From positions 1 through 6,043 of the forward strand of contig CAMFFI010000077.1 of assembly GCA_945949625.1 (NCBI GenBank): a stretch of DNA of 6,043 nt, given 5' to 3'. This DNA is from an uncultured bacterium (GTDB lineage Bacteria; Bacillota; Clostridia; Oscillospirales; Acutalibacteraceae). Positions 1-5,870 of this stretch are shown in pieces. The first letter of the stretch is position 1; every line of letters begins with the position of its first letter. The notes under the pieces were generated by a model, which was given only the letters and a program-made list of their open reading frames with translations, made no database searches and was not told the DNA's origin. The translations under genes and the position numbers were made by a program.

Positions 1-31
1 ATATTTAAAAATGTATTTTTAAATTTTAATA

Positions 32-60
32 ATTTTATCATAAAATATGCTTTATTGCAA
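32..60 (-). promoter_or_regulatory. possible divergent promoter
   Basis: Read on the minus strand, TTGCAA (60 to 55) is followed after 17 nt by TAAAAT (37 to 32). This would be a sigma-A-like promoter pointing off the left edge of the window. The -35 matches TTGACA at only 4 of 6 bases. No gene for it is visible because the window ends at position 1. It would explain why the left arm of the 15-bp inverted repeat mirrors the -10 of the + strand promoter. Confidence 0.25.
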
Positions 61-152
61 TAAAACGGGCGGAGTTTTAGAAAAATTTGCTTTGCTTTTT
101 GCAATACTAAAAAAATTTCCTGCAAAAATAAGTGTTATTTGCAAGATTTGCA
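55..152. repeat. cluster of TTTGCA/TGCAAA hexamers
   Basis: TTTGCA occurs on the + strand at 98-103, 138-143 and 147-152, and its complement TGCAAA at 121-126. A related TTGCAA lies at 55-60, at the centre of a perfect 14-bp palindrome (TTTATTGCAATAAA, 51-64). The copies at 121-126 and 138-143 form a hyphenated palindrome. They lie just upstream of the candidate regulator promoter, where operator sites for an autoregulator would be expected. No protein can be assigned to them from sequence alone. Confidence 0.35.
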
Positions 153-181
153 TTGAATTAAAATTACAATTATGATAAAAT
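153..181 (+). promoter_or_regulatory. candidate sigma-A promoter for the operon
   Basis: TTGAAT at 153-158 (4 of 6 to TTGACA) and TAAAAT at 176-181 (5 of 6 to TATAAT) are 17 nt apart. A second register fits less well: TTGCAT at 148-153 and TATGAT at 171-176, also 17 nt apart. Transcription would start near 188 and leave a leader of about 44 nt before the start codon at 232. This is the only plausible promoter seen upstream of the five-gene block. The AT-rich context makes weak -10 matches common, so the exact register is uncertain. Confidence 0.5.
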
Positions 182-231
182 TATATGAAAGTCAGGTTTA
201 ATTATAATACTAAAGAAGAAGGTTTTTAATA

Positions 232-1179
232 ATGGTAACTCATTTGCTCACAAGAATCGATCTTCAAAAGAATAATTTTTCAAAAGGTCAAAAAAGAATT
301 GCCTCTTATATAGAAGAGCATTACGATAAAGCGGCTTTTATGACAGCCGCAAAGTTAGGAGAAACAGTAGGTGTGTCCGAAAGCACGGTTGTTCGTTTTG
401 CAACTGAAATAGGATACGACGGTTATCCCAAGCTTCAAAAGGCTATGCAGGAAATGATAAGGGATAAGCTTACCTCTGTTCAGAGAATTGAGGTTACATC
501 TTCAAGAATAGGAGAAGAAGGTGTTTTAACCAGTATTCTCAATCAGGATATTGACAAAATCAGAAGAACAATTGAAGAAACCGACCACAAGGATTTTGAA
601 AATGCAGTTAATTCAATTGTAAAAGCGAAAAGAATTTATATTTTCGGCGTCCGTTCAACAGCATCGCTTGCTCAGTTTTTAGGCTATTATCTGGGACTTA
701 TGTTTGATAATGTAAGAATAATTACTACTACAAGCCATAACCAGACCTATGAGCAAATGTTCAGAATTTCGGAAGACGATGTGTTTATAGGTATCAGCTT
801 TCCGAGGTATAGCAGTATGGCTGTGGACGCAATGCATTTTGCCCGTGAAAGAGGAGCCGACGTTGTAGCTATAACGGACAGTATGATTTCTCCCCTTGTG
901 GCAAATGCCGATTATGTGCTTATTGCAAGAAGCGATATGGCGTCTATTGTGGATTCTCTTGTTGCACCGCTCAGCCTTATTAACGCATTGATTGTTGCGG
1001 CAGTACTTAAAAGAAAAGACGAGGTTGTGGAGACCTTTCAAAAGCTGGAAGAGGTCTGGAACAGTCAGGAAATTTATGCAAACCGTCCCGACGTAATGAA
1101 AAAAGAGCTTGAAATAAACAGTACGGAAGTCAGTGATTCAGAGAATAACTCAGAAATTAATAATGCAGATGAAAAATAA
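232..1179 (+). CDS. MurR/RpiR family transcriptional regulator (HTH + SIS)
   Basis: This 315-residue protein is a DNA-binding repressor or activator of the RpiR family, whose members sense phosphosugars and often control sugar or amino-sugar catabolism. Residues 1-77 form the RpiR-type helix-turn-helix domain; the recognition region runs through VGVSESTVVRFATEIGYDGY (47-66). Residues about 120-260 form a SIS (sugar isomerase) domain. Its first strand and loop are IYIFGVRSTAS (135-145), and a second phosphosugar loop is GISFPRYSS (187-195). The last 20 residues are Ser/Asn/Glu-rich and probably disordered. The length is somewhat above the family's usual 280-290 residues, owing to this tail. 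The ATG at 232 is well supported by AAGAAGAAGG at 213-222, 9 nt upstream. The gene heads the operon and its 3' end overlaps the next gene. The ligand cannot be told from the sequence. Self-regulation through the repeats upstream is plausible but inferred. Confidence 0.9.
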   Translation: MVTHLLTRIDLQKNNFSKGQKRIASYIEEHYDKAAFMTAAKLGETVGVSESTVVRFATEIGYDGYPKLQKAMQEMIRDKLTSVQRIEVTSSRIGEEGVLTSILNQDIDKIRRTIEETDHKDFENAVNSIVKAKRIYIFGVRSTASLAQFLGYYLGLMFDNVRIITTTSHNQTYEQMFRISEDDVFIGISFPRYSSMAVDAMHFARERGADVVAITDSMISPLVANADYVLIARSDMASIVDSLVAPLSLINALIVAAVLKRKDEVVETFQKLEEVWNSQEIYANRPDVMKKELEINSTEVSDSENNSEINNADEK

Positions 1180-2410
1180 GGTAGTTGTAATCGGAGCAGG
1201 CGCCGCAGGACTTATGGCGGCAGGTGTGTCGGCTTCTTTGGGGGCAGATACGCTTTTGATTGAAAAAAATCCCAGGGTAGGCAGAAAAATTGCAATAACG
1301 GGCAAGGGCAGGTGCAATATAACAAACGCCTGTGATGTGCAGACCTTTATTCAGAATGTACCTGTAAACGGAAAATTCTTATACAGTGCATTAAATAACT
1401 TTACACCCTTTGATACAATAGAATTTTTTGAAAACCAAGGACTTGCTACAAAAACCGAAAGGGGAAACAGAGTTTTTCCTGCATCTGATAAAGCACTTGA
1501 CGTTGTGGATACAATGCGTAATTTTGCAGTAAAATCAGGTGCAAAAATCGTGACTGATACTGCGTCTGCGTTGATTGTAAAAGACGGCGAAATCAAAGGC
1601 GTAAAAGCCTTGAAAAACACATATTCCTGTGAAAGCGCTGTTGTTTGCTGCGGAGGCTTAAGCTATCCTCTCACAGGCTCAACAGGTGACGGCTATGTGC
1701 TTGCCAAGCAGGCAGGACATACAATTACTCCCCTTAAGCCATCGCTTGTACCTGTTGAAAGCAGTGATAAATGCTGTAAGGATATGCAGGGCTTATCGCT
1801 TAAAAACATTTCCCTGAAAATTGTTGACGATAATTCCGGAAAAATGCTTTACAGCGATTTCGGTGAATTGCTGTTTACCCATTTCGGCCTGTCAGGACCC
1901 ACAATACTCAGCGCAAGCTCTCACATAAAAAGCATTGAAAATCTTAAAGTAAAGGCTGTAATTGATTTAAAGCCGGCTCTTACTTACGAACAGCTTGACG
2001 CAAGAATTTTAAGAGATTTTTCAGAGAATATAAACAAAGCAGTATCAAACTCACTTTCAAAATTATTGCCGAGAAAAATGATTAATACAGTGCTTTTGCG
2101 CTGGGGTATTCCCTTTGAGAAAAAATGCAATTCTGTTACAAGGGAAGAACGTGCAGAGCTTGTAAAAGTCCTAAAGGAATTTAAAATAGAAATCAGCGGT
2201 TTGCGTCCTGTTGAGGAGGCGATTGTTACCTCGGGCGGAGTTAAAACCTCCGAAATAAATCCAAAAACAATGGAGAGCAGGCTTTGCAAAGGCCTGTACT
2301 TTGCAGGCGAGGTAATCGACGTTGACGCATATACGGGAGGTTTTAATCTTCAGATAGCCTGGAGTACCGGAAGACTAAGCGGTGAACACGCCGCATACGG
2401 AAAGGAATAA
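1169..2410 (+). CDS. HI0933/YhiN-family NAD(P)/FAD-dependent oxidoreductase
   Basis: This is a soluble flavoprotein of the HI0933-like family (also annotated as aminoacetone oxidase family or BaiN-like). Its physiological substrate is not settled for most members. With the start chosen here it has 413 residues. The N-terminal Rossmann dinucleotide-binding motif is GAGAAG (9-14), with the adenine-ribose acidic residue E32 at the end of strand 2. The family hallmark GRKIAITGKGRCNITN lies at 38-53. The C-terminal FAD-contacting segment includes TSGGV, FAGEVIDVDAYTGG and FNLQIAW (about 378-398). The length is normal. The start is uncertain. ATG at 1169 places the Rossmann motif at the usual distance from the N-terminus; ATG at 1163 and GTG at 1133 are in frame. 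None has a well-spaced Shine-Dalgarno, so translation probably depends on coupling to the regulator gene, which stops at 1179 (11-nt overlap). The family assignment is strong; the reaction is unknown. Bile-acid roles claimed for BaiN should not be transferred. Confidence 0.88.
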   Translation: MKNKVVVIGAGAAGLMAAGVSASLGADTLLIEKNPRVGRKIAITGKGRCNITNACDVQTFIQNVPVNGKFLYSALNNFTPFDTIEFFENQGLATKTERGNRVFPASDKALDVVDTMRNFAVKSGAKIVTDTASALIVKDGEIKGVKALKNTYSCESAVVCCGGLSYPLTGSTGDGYVLAKQAGHTITPLKPSLVPVESSDKCCKDMQGLSLKNISLKIVDDNSGKMLYSDFGELLFTHFGLSGPTILSASSHIKSIENLKVKAVIDLKPALTYEQLDARILRDFSENINKAVSNSLSKLLPRKMINTVLLRWGIPFEKKCNSVTREERAELVKVLKEFKIEISGLRPVEEAIVTSGGVKTSEINPKTMESRLCKGLYFAGEVIDVDAYTGGFNLQIAWSTGRLSGEHAAYGKE

Positions 2411-2415
2411 TGAAA

Positions 2416-3084
2416 ATGTCCATAGCAATAGCAATCGACGGACCTGCCGGTGCAGGAAAATCCACAATAGCAAAATTAGCCGCAAAGGAGCTTAATTTTA
2501 TTTATGTAGATACAGGTGCATTGTACCGTACGGTAGGTCTTGCGGCAACAAGAAACAATGTTGAGGCAAAGCCCTCAGAGGAGCTTGACGAGCTTCTTGA
2601 TAAAATCAAGGTGGAGCTTGCCTTTAACGAAAATAACGAGCAGATTGTTCTGCTTGACGGTGAGGATGTTTCCGATTTAATAAGAACCCCTCAGGCGTCA
2701 ATGACGGCTTCTGCAATTTCTGCAGTGCCTGCGGTGCGCGCTTATCTTCTTGATTTACAGCGTAATATTGCAAAAACTAACAATGTTATTATGGACGGAA
2801 GAGATATAGGAACAGTTGTTTTGCCTGATGCAAAAATAAAAATCTTCCTCTCTGCCGACCCTGAGGACAGAGCAAAACGCCGTTATGACGAGCTTGTGGA
2901 AAAGGGTATGGATGTTAAATACGAGGATATTCTTGAAGATGTAAAAACAAGGGATTATAACGATTCTCACCGTGAAATTGCTCCGTTAAAGCCTGCCGAG
3001 GACAGTATTTTTGTTAATACAACAGGCAACACCTTAGAGCAGTCCGTTGAGCTGCTGATAAAAATTATGAAGGAGAATATGTAA
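2416..3084 (+). CDS. cmk: cytidylate kinase
   Basis: This enzyme phosphorylates CMP and dCMP with ATP, recycling the CMP released by RNA turnover and lipid synthesis and feeding the CTP/dCTP pools. It is a cytosolic P-loop kinase of 222 residues, the normal size for bacterial Cmk. The Walker A loop is GPAGAGKST (9-17). The NMP-binding segment is VDTGALYR (31-38). DGRDIGT at 127-133 is the conserved motif that contacts the nucleobase and phosphate. The lid region contains RAKRRYDE (152-159), and RD..D..R..APLKPA follows at 179-194. All hallmark residues are intact. ATG at 2416 is preferred because AAGGA at 2402-2406 is 9 nt upstream. The alternative ATG at 2410 overlaps the previous stop (TAATG) but would sit only 3 nt from that site. 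The gene lies between the flavoprotein and plsC genes, a common clostridial order. Confidence 0.95.
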   Translation: MSIAIAIDGPAGAGKSTIAKLAAKELNFIYVDTGALYRTVGLAATRNNVEAKPSEELDELLDKIKVELAFNENNEQIVLLDGEDVSDLIRTPQASMTASAISAVPAVRAYLLDLQRNIAKTNNVIMDGRDIGTVVLPDAKIKIFLSADPEDRAKRRYDELVEKGMDVKYEDILEDVKTRDYNDSHREIAPLKPAEDSIFVNTTGNTLEQSVELLIKIMKENM

Positions 3085-3716
3085 TGGGACAGTCAAAGGC
3101 TCTTTATGCAGTGGGCAGAGTTGTCTGCACTCCGATTTTTAAGGCGCTTTACCGATATAAGGTTATAAATAAAAACGCTATTCCCGATGACGGAAAGGGC
3201 TATCTTATAGCCTGCAATCATTTATCCTATTCCGACCCGGTGCTTATAGGACTTTCACAAAAGAGAAGTGCCTTTTTTATGGCAAAATCCGAGCTTTTCA
3301 AGAATAAATTTTTTTCTTGGCTTATCAGGTCTTTAGGTGCGTTTCCCGTTGAAAGAGGCGCAGGGGACGGCAAGGCAATTAACACAGGCGAACAGCTTTT
3401 AAAAGACGGAAATCTTGTAACGATTTTTATTGAGGGCGGACGTTCAAAAACAGGCGAGCTTATGCGTCCGCGAAGCGGAGCGGCACTTGTAGCGCTCCAA
3501 ACGGGAATACCCATTGTGCCGGCCTGCATAACGATTGTGGGCAATCCGAAGCATACCTTTGCAAAAAGAGTAATTCATTTCGGTTCACCCATGACTGTTG
3601 AGGATTTAGGCTTATCCACAGGCGACAGAAAAGAGCTGAAATACGCAAGTGAAAAAATTATGAGTAAAATAAGAGAATTCAGGGAGCAGGATTTAAGTGA
3701 ATATAAACGTAGCTGA
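3084..3716 (+). CDS. plsC: 1-acyl-sn-glycerol-3-phosphate acyltransferase
   Basis: PlsC-type acyltransferases add the second acyl chain to lysophosphatidic acid, making phosphatidic acid at the inner face of the membrane. The 210-residue protein carries the four acyltransferase blocks. Block I is NHLSYSD (45-51), with the catalytic His46 and Asp51 in the H-x4-D arrangement. Block II is GAFPVER (85-91). Block III is IEGGRS (116-121), and block IV is GIPIVPACI (141-149). Block III departs from the usual FPEGTRS: Pro and Thr are replaced by Ile and Gly, while the key Glu117 and Gly118 remain. No clear transmembrane helix is visible; the N-terminal 25 residues look amphipathic and may dock on the membrane. 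The start is well fixed. AAGGAG at 3070-3075 is 8 nt upstream, and ATG overlaps the cmk stop in a TAATG. The C-terminal 20 nt overlap the next gene. The exact acyl donor (acyl-ACP or acyl-CoA) cannot be told. Confidence 0.92.
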   Translation: MGQSKALYAVGRVVCTPIFKALYRYKVINKNAIPDDGKGYLIACNHLSYSDPVLIGLSQKRSAFFMAKSELFKNKFFSWLIRSLGAFPVERGAGDGKAINTGEQLLKDGNLVTIFIEGGRSKTGELMRPRSGAALVALQTGIPIVPACITIVGNPKHTFAKRVIHFGSPMTVEDLGLSTGDRKELKYASEKIMSKIREFREQDLSEYKRS

Positions 3717-5733
3717 GTCTGCCGGATTTTGTTTTGGAGTAAACCGTGCTGTTAATATGGTTTATTCCCTGATAAACGATAACAAAAAGGTTTGTACCTT
3801 CGGCCCCATAATACATAATATGGAAATGGTCCGTGAGCTTGAGGAAAAGGGCTGCGTTGCTGTTGATTCCGTTGAAGACGTGCCGCAGGACGCAACTCTT
3901 GTAATAAGAAGTCACGGAGTTCCGCTTGAGATTATGAATGAAATAAACCGGTCCGGTATAGCCTGCGAGGACGCAACCTGTCCCTTTGTTAAGAAAATTC
4001 ATAATATCGTTAATCAGGAAAGCGGCGAGGGCAGAACTGTTTTTGTTGCCGGCAATAAAAATCATCCTGAGGTTCAGGGAATTGTAAGTCATTGCAGCGG
4101 AGAGATTTATACTTTCAATAACAATGATGAATTGCTTGAAATTGCGAATAATATTCTTTTAGAGAAAAATAGACCAATTTCAGTGGTTGCTCAGACAACT
4201 TTTGATACAAAAGAATGGAAAAAATGTTTAAAAACCGTTAAAAAGGTCTATACAAATTCAAAAATTTTTGATACAATATGTAATGCTACGTCAGTTCGTC
4301 AGAATGAAGCACAACAGATTGCAGAAAAATCTGACCTGATGATTGTAATAGGCGACAGACATTCTTCAAATACAGGAAAGCTTTTTGATATTTGCAAACG
4401 CAAATGTGATAAAACTTTTCTTATTGAAACAGCACAAGAGCTTGATATGAATGTTTTGCGCAATGCTGATTCAATTGGCGTAACAGCCGGTGCGTCAACG
4501 CCGGCAAGGATAATAAAGGAGGTACTGGATAAAATGAGTGAAGAAACAAAATCCAGCGTAACAAACGAAAACGAAGAATCTTTTGAGGCTCTTCTTGAAG
4601 AAAGCCTTAAAAACTTAAATACAAATGAGAGGGTAAAAGGCACAGTTGTCAGCATTGATCCAACAGCGGTTTATGTAGATGTGGGCAGAAAGCAAACAGG
4701 CTTTATTCCGGCAGACGAGCTTTCAAACGACCCAACCGTAAATCCCGAAGATGTTGTAAAAGTCGGCGATGAGTTGGAACTTTTAATTATGAAAACCAAT
4801 GACCAGGAAGGTACTATTATGCTTTCAAAGCGCCGTGTTGACGCTCAGAAGGGCTGGGAAGAGCTTGAAGAAAAAGCAGAGTCCAAGGAAGTACTTACCG
4901 GCAAAGTAACTGCTGTTGTAAAAGGCGGCTTATCATTAGTTTACAACAACGTAAGAATTTTTGTTCCTGCTTCACAGGCTACCGTCAGCAGAAACGACAG
5001 CCTTGAAGATTTAGTAGGAAAAGAAGTACAGTTCAGACTTATCGAGGTTTCACAGCGCGGCAGAAGAAGACAGGCTGTTGCATCAATCCGTTCAGTACTT
5101 ATGGACGAAATCAACAAGAAACGTGACGAGTTCTGGCAGAATGTTGAAATCGGCAAGGAATACACAGGCGTTGTACGTTCAATCGAAAACTACGGTGCAT
5201 TTGTTGATTTAGGCGGAGTTTCCGGAATGATTCACATTTCAGAGCTTTCATGGCAGCGTGTTAAGCATCCCAGCGAGGTTGTAAAGGTTGGGGACGAAGT
5301 TAAGGTTTACATTAAGGACATTAACGAAGAAACCCACAAGATTTCTCTGGGCTACAAAGATCCCGACGCTAATCCTTGGGAAATTTTAAAGAGAGATTTC
5401 CCTGTTGATACAGTTGTAAAGGCTAAAATCGTAGGCATTACAGATTTCGGTGCTTTTGCAAACATTATCCCCGGTGTTGACGGTCTTATCCATATTTCTC
5501 AGATTGCCAACAAGAGAATTGACAAGCCTTCCGATATTCTTAAGGTCGGTGAAGAGGTTGAGGCTAAAATCACAGCCATTGACTTTGAGAAAAAGCGTGT
5601 AAGTCTTTCAATGCGTGCTTTACTCCCACAGGAAGAAGCTAAAAAGGAAGATAAGGAAGAGGTAGTTGCCTCTGTTGAACCTGAAGAAACAAAAGCAGAG
5701 GAAGCACCTGCTGAAGAAACAACTGCAGAATAA
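3697..5733 (+). CDS. ispH-rpsA: bifunctional IspH (HMBPP reductase) / ribosomal protein S1 fusion
   Basis: This 678-residue protein joins two unrelated functions. Residues 1-279 are IspH, the 4Fe-4S enzyme that makes IPP and DMAPP in the last MEP-pathway step. The cluster ligands are Cys12 (GFCFGV), Cys95 (ATCPFV) and Cys195 (CNAT). Substrate-site residues present are His40, His73, His123, Glu125 (HPE), Thr167, Ser223/Asn225 (SSN) and Ser267. Residues 280-678 are ribosomal protein S1, with four OB-fold RNA-binding repeats at about 311-379, 399-465, 485-554 and 570-640, then an acidic Glu/Ala-rich tail (643-678). Repeats 3 and 4 are the most canonical (GAFVDLGG.SGMIHISEL; FGAFANIIPGVDGLIHISQI); repeat 2 is divergent. 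Escherichia coli S1 has six repeats, while four is usual in Firmicutes. The start is GTG at 3697, after AGGGAG (3681-3686, 10 nt away), and overlaps plsC by 20 nt. The fusion is known in Clostridia. Met280 has its own strong ribosome binding site, so free S1 may also be made. Confidence 0.95.
   Translation: MNINVAESAGFCFGVNRAVNMVYSLINDNKKVCTFGPIIHNMEMVRELEEKGCVAVDSVEDVPQDATLVIRSHGVPLEIMNEINRSGIACEDATCPFVKKIHNIVNQESGEGRTVFVAGNKNHPEVQGIVSHCSGEIYTFNNNDELLEIANNILLEKNRPISVVAQTTFDTKEWKKCLKTVKKVYTNSKIFDTICNATSVRQNEAQQIAEKSDLMIVIGDRHSSNTGKLFDICKRKCDKTFLIETAQELDMNVLRNADSIGVTAGASTPARIIKEVLDKMSEETKSSVTNENEESFEALLEESLKNLNTNERVKGTVVSIDPTAVYVDVGRKQTGFIPADELSNDPTVNPEDVVKVGDELELLIMKTNDQEGTIMLSKRRVDAQKGWEELEEKAESKEVLTGKVTAVVKGGLSLVYNNVRIFVPASQATVSRNDSLEDLVGKEVQFRLIEVSQRGRRRQAVASIRSVLMDEINKKRDEFWQNVEIGKEYTGVVRSIENYGAFVDLGGVSGMIHISELSWQRVKHPSEVVKVGDEVKVYIKDINEETHKISLGYKDPDANPWEILKRDFPVDTVVKAKIVGITDFGAFANIIPGVDGLIHISQIANKRIDKPSDILKVGEEVEAKITAIDFEKKRVSLSMRALLPQEEAKKEDKEEVVASVEPEETKAEEAPAEETTAE
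4515..4536 (+). promoter_or_regulatory. internal ribosome binding site and start codon for free S1
   Basis: AAAGGAGGT at 4515-4523 is the best Shine-Dalgarno in the window. It lies within the ispH-rpsA reading frame, 10 nt before an in-frame ATG at 4534-4536 (Met280 of the fusion). That ATG falls exactly at the domain junction, and the sequence after it (MSEETKSS...) looks like a natural S1 N-terminus. Initiation here would give a 399-residue four-repeat S1. The spacing is slightly longer than ideal. The motif is seen directly; its use in the cell is inferred. Confidence 0.55.
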
Positions 5734-5746
5734 TTTTTGAATTATC

Positions 5747-5779
5747 GGGCATCCTCTTTTGGGGATGCCTTTTGTTTTT
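5747..5779 (+). terminator. intrinsic terminator of the five-gene operon
   Basis: GGGCATCC (5747-5754) pairs with GGATGCCT (5763-5770), the outermost pair being a G-U wobble. The stem can be extended inward by U-G and C-G pairs to 10 bp closed by a UUUU loop (5757-5760). It is followed directly by a U-rich run, TTTTGTTTTT (5770-5779). It begins 13 nt after the rpsA stop codon. This is a textbook Rho-independent terminator and marks the end of the transcription unit. Confidence 0.93.
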
Positions 5780-5789
5780 ATCTGAATAA

Positions 5790-5850
5790 ATACTGAAATC
5801 TGACTAAACGCTTTAACATTTGTATAAAGCTTTTAATCAGAAATCAGTGT
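5790..5850. repeat. 61-bp near-perfect dyad around the next promoter
   Basis: Positions 5790-5815 pair in register with 5850-5825 around a 9-nt loop. Of 26 positions, 22 pair (one as G-U); the mismatches are at 5797, 5798, 5804 and 5809. The outer half-sites read CTGAAATCTGA and TCAGAAATCAG, and an inner pair is GCTTTA/TAAAGC. It is AT-rich and has no U-tract, so it does not look like a second terminator. It encloses both elements of the candidate promoter for the downstream gene, so it may be an operator or a regulatory hairpin. No target-site duplication is seen, so a mobile-element origin is not supported. Confidence 0.7.
5800..5828 (+). promoter_or_regulatory. candidate sigma-A promoter for the YwlG-like gene
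   Basis: CTGACT at 5800-5805 (4 of 6 to TTGACA, with the TGAC core) is 17 nt from TATAAA at 5823-5828 (5 of 6 to TATAAT). Transcription would start near 5835, giving a leader of about 36 nt before the ATG at 5871. A separate promoter is expected here because a strong terminator lies just upstream. Both elements fall inside the 61-bp dyad. Confidence 0.45.
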
Positions 5851-5870
5851 AACAAAGTACGGTGATTGTT

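Larger units (their letters stand above)
29..184. repeat. 15-bp perfect inverted repeat bounding the upstream region
   Basis: The arm at 29-43 (ATAATTTTATCATAA) is the exact reverse complement of the arm at 170-184, with 126 nt between them. The right arm covers the candidate -10 of the regulator's promoter (TATGATAAAAT, 171-181). The left arm carries the same -10-like sequence pointing the opposite way. The left arm also lies within a second local palindrome, ATTTTAT-C-ATAAAAT, at 32-46. Two readings are possible: a pair of operator sites about 141 bp apart, or the matched -10 elements of divergent promoters. The region is very AT-rich, so some symmetry is expected by chance, but a perfect 15-bp match in so short a region is notable. 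The repeat is seen directly; its function is inferred. Confidence 0.55.

Noticed and set aside
3..24. A/T-only palindrome with 10-bp arms and a 2-nt spacer
   Set aside because: It is pure A/T in a very AT-rich stretch at the window edge. It may be chance, and no function can be argued from it alone.
61..79. TAAAAC/GTTTTA hairpin with a 7-nt loop, as a terminator of an upstream gene
   Set aside because: The stem is only 6 bp and mostly A-T, and no U-tract follows on either strand.
154..168. Resemblance of TGAATTAAAATTACA to the proteobacterial HexR operator
   Set aside because: HexR is an RpiR-family protein, but the match (about 12 of 15 from memory) is mostly A/T in an AT-rich region and HexR is from distant bacteria.
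29..184. The 15-bp inverted repeat as ends of a MITE-like element
   Set aside because: No target-site duplication in register with the repeat ends was found, and the right arm is better explained as promoter sequence.
203..208. Perfect TATAAT as the -10 of the regulator promoter
   Set aside because: No acceptable -35 lies 16-18 nt upstream, and transcription would start on top of the ribosome binding site at 213-222.
679..1041. 120-codon minus-strand open frame opposite the regulator's SIS domain
   Set aside because: It is a shadow of a clearly conserved domain on the + strand, with no ribosome binding site or domain of its own that I can see.
1133..2410. Longer flavoprotein start at GTG 1133
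   Set aside because: It adds 12 residues before the Rossmann motif, which normally begins within the first 10 residues. Its only SD-like sequence is too close at 3 nt.
3679..4092. 137-codon open frame on the minus strand opposite plsC/ispH
   Set aside because: It lies antisense to the IspH domain, whose conserved residues fully explain the sequence. Its translation shows no recognisable motif.
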